64,000 nucleotides of DNA from Chrysaora quinquecirrha (taxonomy: Eukaryota > Cnidaria > Scyphozoa > Semaeostomeae > Pelagiidae): positions 1 to 64,000 of the forward strand of contig JACTAT010000280.1 in NCBI GenBank assembly GCA_014526335.1, written 5' to 3'. Shown piece by piece: positions 59,184 to 64,000 of this stretch. The stretch's first letter is position 1, and every line of letters starts with the position of its first letter. Below the pieces are notes generated by a model. It saw only the letters and a program-made list of their open reading frames with translations, did not search any database and was not told the origin of the DNA. The translations under genes and the position numbers were made by a program.

Positions 59184-59689
59184 GTATGTAGCCCCCTTCT
59201 AGCTATTCTTTACAAAATTTCAAGTTCTGCTTGTTCATATTACTAGATCTATTTTCATTGTGATCTTTTTAATCCCCGGTTTGACTAGAGCCAGGTCTAC
59301 ATTAACCATATCAGATAGCTTTTAGCTCTATACCTACGTAAACGGATTTTTGTTTACGTAAATGCAAACTTTTTGTCCGTGTTCATGTTTTTCGTTTTCG
59401 TTTTCCACCATCGCAGTTATTTTCAACAAAATCTGCGTCCACACGATTTTCTTTTCAAAAATAGTCTCTATCCACGCAGAAACGGAGAAATCACAATTTG
59501 GGCCAGAATGGTCGTATCTACAGGATAGCATGAAACTGGCGTTTTCAAAATTTCTATCCTGAAGAGTGTCTTTAAAAAAATCCGTTTCTGTCATCGAAAA
59601 TGCTGGGTACGTGTGGATAGAAGGCAGAAGCATGGAACATTTTCAAAATACCCGGATACCATGAGGGGACCAGAATGACTCCGGAGAAT
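59184..59689 (+). other. Start of intron 45
   Basis: CCTACGTAAACGGATTTTTG and TTTACGTAAATGCAAAC near 59333 and ACGTGTGGATAGAAGGC near 59610 look like parts of a MITE-type element. No exon. Normal sequence ends at about 59690. Confidence 0.4.
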
Positions 59690-62600
59690 CATGATTTTTT
59701 TCCCCTTTTAAAATTTTAAAAAAATTTTTTAAAAAGGGGGATAAAAACCCTTTTCCCTTTAAAAAAAAATTTAAAAAAAAGAAAAATTTTTTTTTAAAAA
59801 TTTTTTTTTCCCAAAAAAAAAAACCCGGGGGGGAAAAAAAAAAAACCCCTAAAATTTTTTGGCCCCCCAAATTTGAAAACCCTTTTTCCAAAAACCCCCC
59901 GGGGGAAATTTTCCAAAAATTTTTTTCCCTTTCCCAAAAAGGAAAAAAATTTTAAAATTTTCCTTTTTTTTAAAAAAAAAAAACCCATTTTAAAAAAATT
60001 TTTTTGGGAAATTTTAAAATTTTTTTTTTTTTAAGGAAAAAAAAAAGAAAGAAATTTTTTTAAACAAATTTTTTTTAAAAAAAAAATTTTAAAAAAAAAA
60101 AAAGGAAAATTTTTTAAAATTAACCCAAAAAAAAATTTTTTTTCCCGGGTTTTTTTTCCCCAAAATTTTCTTTTTTTTAAAAAACCCCCAAAAAATTTAA
60201 ATTTTAAAAAAAATTTTTTTTTTTTTTTTTTTTTTTGGGGGGCCCCATTAAAAAAAAATTTTTTTAAAAATTTTTGGGCCCTTTTTTTTTGGTTTTAAAA
60301 AAAAAAAAAATTAAAAAACCCAAAAAAAAAAAAAAAGGGGGTTTTTTTTCCCCCCCTTTAAAAAAGGGTAAAAAAAAAAGGAAAAAATTTTAAAAAAATT
60401 TTTTAAAAAAATTTTTTAAAAAAATTTAAAAAAAATTTTTTTTTTCCTTTTTCCCCCCTTTTTTAAAATTTTTTTGGGGGGGAAAAAAAAAGGGTTTTTT
60501 CCTTTTTAATTTAAAGGCCAAAATTTTTGGTTTTGTTTAATTTTAAAAATTTTTTTTTTTTTTAATTTTAAAATTTAAATTTTTTTAAAAATTTTTTCCC
60601 CCTTTTTAAAAAAATTTTTCCTTTTTAAATTTTTTTTTTAAACTTTTTTTTTTAAAAAAATTTAAAAAAAAACCCCAAAAAAATTTTAAAATTAAGGGAA
60701 AACCCAAAAAATTTTAAAAAAAAAAAACAAAAAAAAAAAAAATAATTAAAAATTTTGGAAAAAGGGGAAAATTTTTTTTTAAAAAAAAAAAAAAAAATTT
60801 TTAAAAAAATTTTTTTTAAAAAATTCCGGAATTAAAAATTTTTTTCCCTTTTTTTTAAAAAAATTTCAAAAATTTTTGGGGTTTTTTTTTGGGGGAAAAA
60901 AATTTTTTTTTTTGGGTTTTTTTAAAAAAAATTTTTTTTTGGGGTTTTTTTTTTTTTTTAAAATTCCAACAAAAACCAAGGGGAAAAAAAAAAATTTTTT
61001 TTTTTCCCAAATTTGGGTTTTTTTTTTTTTAAAATTTTTTTCTTTTTTTTTCCCCCCCCTTTTTTTTTTCCCCCTTTAAAACCAAAAATTTTTTTAAAAA
61101 ATTTTTTAAAAAAAACCCCCCAAAAAAAATTAAAATTTTTTTACCTTTTTTTTAAAAAAAAAAATTTTAAAAATTTTAAGGGGAAAATTTTTTTTTTTTT
61201 AAAAAATTTTTTTCCCCCCCAAAAACCCCAAAAATTTTTGGGTTTTTTAAAGGGAAAAATTTTTTAAAAAATTTTAAAAAAATTTTTTTAAAAAAATTTT
61301 TTAAACCAAAAAAAATTTTTTAAAAAAAAAAATTTTTGGGGGAAATTTAAAAAATTGGGAACCCCGGAAAAAATTTGGGGTTGATTTTTTTAATTAAAAT
61401 TTTTTTAAAATTAAAATTTTTTTGGGGGGTTTTTTTTTTTGGTTTTTTTTAAAAAAATTTTTAAAAAATTTTTGGGTTTTAAAAAGGTTTTTTTTTAAAA
61501 AACTAAAAAAAAAAGGGGTTAAAGGGGGTTTTTTAAAAAAAATTTTTGGAAAAATTTTTTTTGGGGGCCCCAAAAAAAAAAATTTTTTAAAAACTTTTTT
61601 TTCCCCCCCTTTGGGTTTTTTTCCAATTAAAAACCCTTTTGGGAATTTTTCCCTTTTTAAAAATTTTTTTAAAAAATTTTTTTTTCCCAAAGGGAAATTT
61701 TTTGGGGGGGGGGGAAAAAATTTTGGGGAAAAAATTTTTTTTTTTTTTTTCCCCCCCCAAAAAAGGTTTTTTTGGTTTTTTTTTTAAAAAAAACCCCTTT
61801 TTTTTTTTTGGGGGTTTTTTTTAAAAAATTTTTTTGGGTTTTCCCCTTTTTCTAACCAATTTTTAAAAATTATTATTTTCAAAAAAATTTTTTTTGGTTT
61901 TTAAAAAAAAAAAAACCCCCCAAAAAATTTTTAAAAAAAAAAAAAAAATTTTTTAAATTTTTTAAAAGGGTTCCTTTAAAACCTTTTTGAAAAAATTTGG
62001 AAAAATTTTTTTTCCCCCCAAACTTTTTGGTTTTCAAAATTTCAAAAATTTGGTTTACCAAAATTTTTAAAAGGCTTTTAAAAAAGGCCCCCTTTTTAAA
62101 AAATTCAAACCCGAAAAAAAATTTGGCTTTTCCCCCTTGGAATTTTTTAAATTTGGGGGGGGAAAATTTTAAAAAAAAAAAAAAAGGGAAAAGGTTTTTT
62201 TAAAAAAAAAATTTTTTTTTAAAACCCGGGAAAACCCCTTTTTTTTAAAAATTTTTTTTTTTTTTAAAATTTTAAGGAAAAAACCCCCCCCTTTTTTAAA
62301 ATCCCCAAAAAGGGGTTTTTTGGGGGGCCCCCATCCTTTTTTTTTTTTTTTTTTGGGGTAAAAAAGGGCCCTTTAAAAAAAAAAAAAAATTTTTTTTAAA
62401 AATTTTTTTTTTTTTTTTTTCCAAAAAAATTTTTCCTTTTTGGTTTAAAAAAAAATTTTTTGGGTTTTTGGGGAATTTTAAAAAAATAAAGGTCCCAAAT
62501 TCAAATTTTAAATTTTTTTTTCCCCCGGAAAGGTTTTTTTTTTCCCCTTTTAAAATTTTTTTTAAAAAAAAAACCTTTTTTTAAAAAAAACCCCCAAAAA

Positions 62601-64000
62601 ATTTTTCCCCGGGAAAAAATTAAAATTTAAATTAAAAGGGGGTTTTTTTTTTAAATTTTAAAAAAATTTTTTTTAAATTTATTAAAAAAAAAAATTTTAA
62701 AATTAAAAATTTTTTTAAAAAATTTCCAAATTTTTTTAAAAAAAAATTTTTAAATTTTAAAATTTTTTTTTAAAAATTGGGAAAAAAAATTTTCCAAAAA
62801 AAAAAAAATTTTTTAAAAAACTTTCCTTTTTTTTAAAAAATTTTTTTTTTTTTTCCCAAAAATTAAATAAAAACCCCCGGAAATTTTTTTTTTTAAAAAT
62901 TTTAAATTGGGAAAAAAAAATTTTTAAAAAAAAAAAAAAAAATTTTTTAAATTTTGGTTTTAAGGGTTTTTTCCCGGAAAATTCCAAAAATTCAAAAAGG
63001 GGTTTTAAAAAATTTTTTTTTGGTTAAATTTTGTTTTTTTTTTTTTTTTTTCCAAGGCCAAAAAAACCCCCTTTTTTAAAAAAAAAATTTTGGGAAAAAT
63101 TTTTTTTAAAAAATTTTTTTTGGGGGTTTTTTTTTTTTTTAAACCCAAAAATTTTTTTTTTTTGGGGAAAATTTTTTTTTAAATAAAAACCAATTTTTTT
63201 TTTTTTTTGGGTTTTAAAAAATTTTAAAAATTTCAAAAAAAAAGGGGAAAAAATTTTTCCATTAAAAGGGGGAAAAAAAATTTTTAAAAAAAAAATTTAA
63301 AATTTTTTTTTTTTTTGGGGAAATTGTTTAAAAAATTTTCCCAAAAAATTTTTTCCTTTTGGTTTAATTTTTAAAAAACCCCAAAAAAAAAAACCTTTTT
63401 TTTTGGGAAAAAAAAAGGGGGAAATTTTTTTCCCCCAAAAAAAAAAAAAAAAAAAATTTTTTTTTTTTTTTTTTTTTTTTCCTTTTTGGGAAAAAGGGGT
63501 TTAAAGAAAAAACCCAAAAATTTTGGGAAAATTTAAAAATTTGCCGGGGAAAATTTTTTCCTTTTTTAAAAAAAAAATTATTAACACCAATTTTTTTGAA
63601 TTTCCTTGGGAAAAAATTTTGCCCTAAATTTTCCCAAAACCAAAAAAAAAAAAATTTTTCCCTTTCCCCCTTTTTAAAAATTTTGGGGGAAAAAAGGGGG
63701 GTTTTTAAAAACCCCCGGGGGTTTTCCCCTTTTAAATTAAAAATTTTTTTCCCTTTATTTTTTAAAAAATTTTAAAAAAAAAAATTTTTTTTTTTTGGTT
63801 TGGGTTTTTGGCCCTTTAATTTTTAAAGGAATTCTAAAATTTTTTTTTTTTTAAAAAATTTCCCCAAAGGGGAATTTAAAGGGGGAAAAAAACCGGGAAA
63901 AATTTAAAAATTTGGGGTTTTTTTTTAACTGGAAACCCTTTTTTTAAAATTCTTGCTTTTTTTTTGAAAAAAAATTTTTTTAAAAAAAAATTGGTTTTTT
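59690..64000. other. Homopolymer-stretched block 2, probable artefact, to window end
   Basis: Same texture as 24272-28760: nearly all bases in runs of 2-20, all frames Phe/Lys/Asn/Pro/Gly strings. No exon can be read. It conceals whatever follows exon 45. Confidence 0.85.

Noticed and set aside
33104..59183. CRISPR-like regular spacing of repeats
   Set aside because: The repeated units are coding exons with diverged sequence and variable introns in a eukaryotic gene; no short identical repeats and no cas genes.
59643..63236. Open frames of 60-121 codons in the last 4 kb
   Set aside because: Same homopolymer texture as block 1; no credible protein.

Overview
The window is AT-rich eukaryotic DNA, almost certainly from an invertebrate metazoan. 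It has GT-AG introns with pyrimidine-rich acceptors, tRNA-derived SINEs, many short inverted-repeat (MITE/foldback) elements, 3' fragments of non-LTR retrotransposons, and degenerate interstitial CCCTAA (metazoan telomere-type) repeats. I cannot name the phylum. There is no sign of bacterial gene organisation.

One plus-strand gene dominates. It starts at an ATG at 3186, behind an in-frame stop at 3147, and its last exon that I can read ends at 59183 in open phase, so it runs off the window. Exons 1-7 encode a HOOK-type N-terminal domain, with SPLVVW near the start and LGCAVQC in exon 5. Exons 8-13 encode the start of a long coiled coil with a Ser/Pro/Arg insert. Order and motifs match the CCDC88 family (Girdin/Daple/Gipie; HOOK-related proteins). 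Known members join the HOOK domain, a dynein-adaptor-type module, through a long coiled coil to a C-terminal signalling region; that C-terminus is not in the window.

The most unusual part is 33104-59183. Here 29 short exons follow one another. Each starts with the last base of a split codon, most often AG|A or AA|A for Arg or Lys, and 28 of 29 are exact multiples of three (phase 2 to phase 2). Each encodes one coiled-coil unit that typically opens I/L-x-E/D-L and closes K-D-E-R/K-I-x-x-L-E. Ten are exactly 84 nt, which is 28 residues or four heptads. Others are 63, 105 or 168 nt (3, 5 or 8 heptads), or 93, 96, 102, 108 or 135 nt. This looks like a coiled coil lengthened by repeated exon duplication. 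One exon (42225-42307) is 83 nt and carries an apparent one-base loss.

Layout: 1-3185 upstream DNA with repeats; 3186-23482 HOOK and proximal coiled-coil exons 1-13 with long repeat-filled introns; 23741-24271 a decayed tandem array of a coiled-coil exon; 24272-28760 a block of stretched homopolymers that looks technical; 29791-31651 exons 15-16; 33104-59183 the exon array; 59690-64000 a second homopolymer block reaching the window end.

The introns hold at least six tRNA-like SINE heads, a MITE family with GGCCCTGGCC ends, a pogo-like MITE, several foldback elements, a perfect 29-bp hairpin, two non-LTR 3' ends, and (TTAG)n, (ATGA)n, (GATTAT)n and TGACC/TGACT simple repeats. I found no second intact gene.
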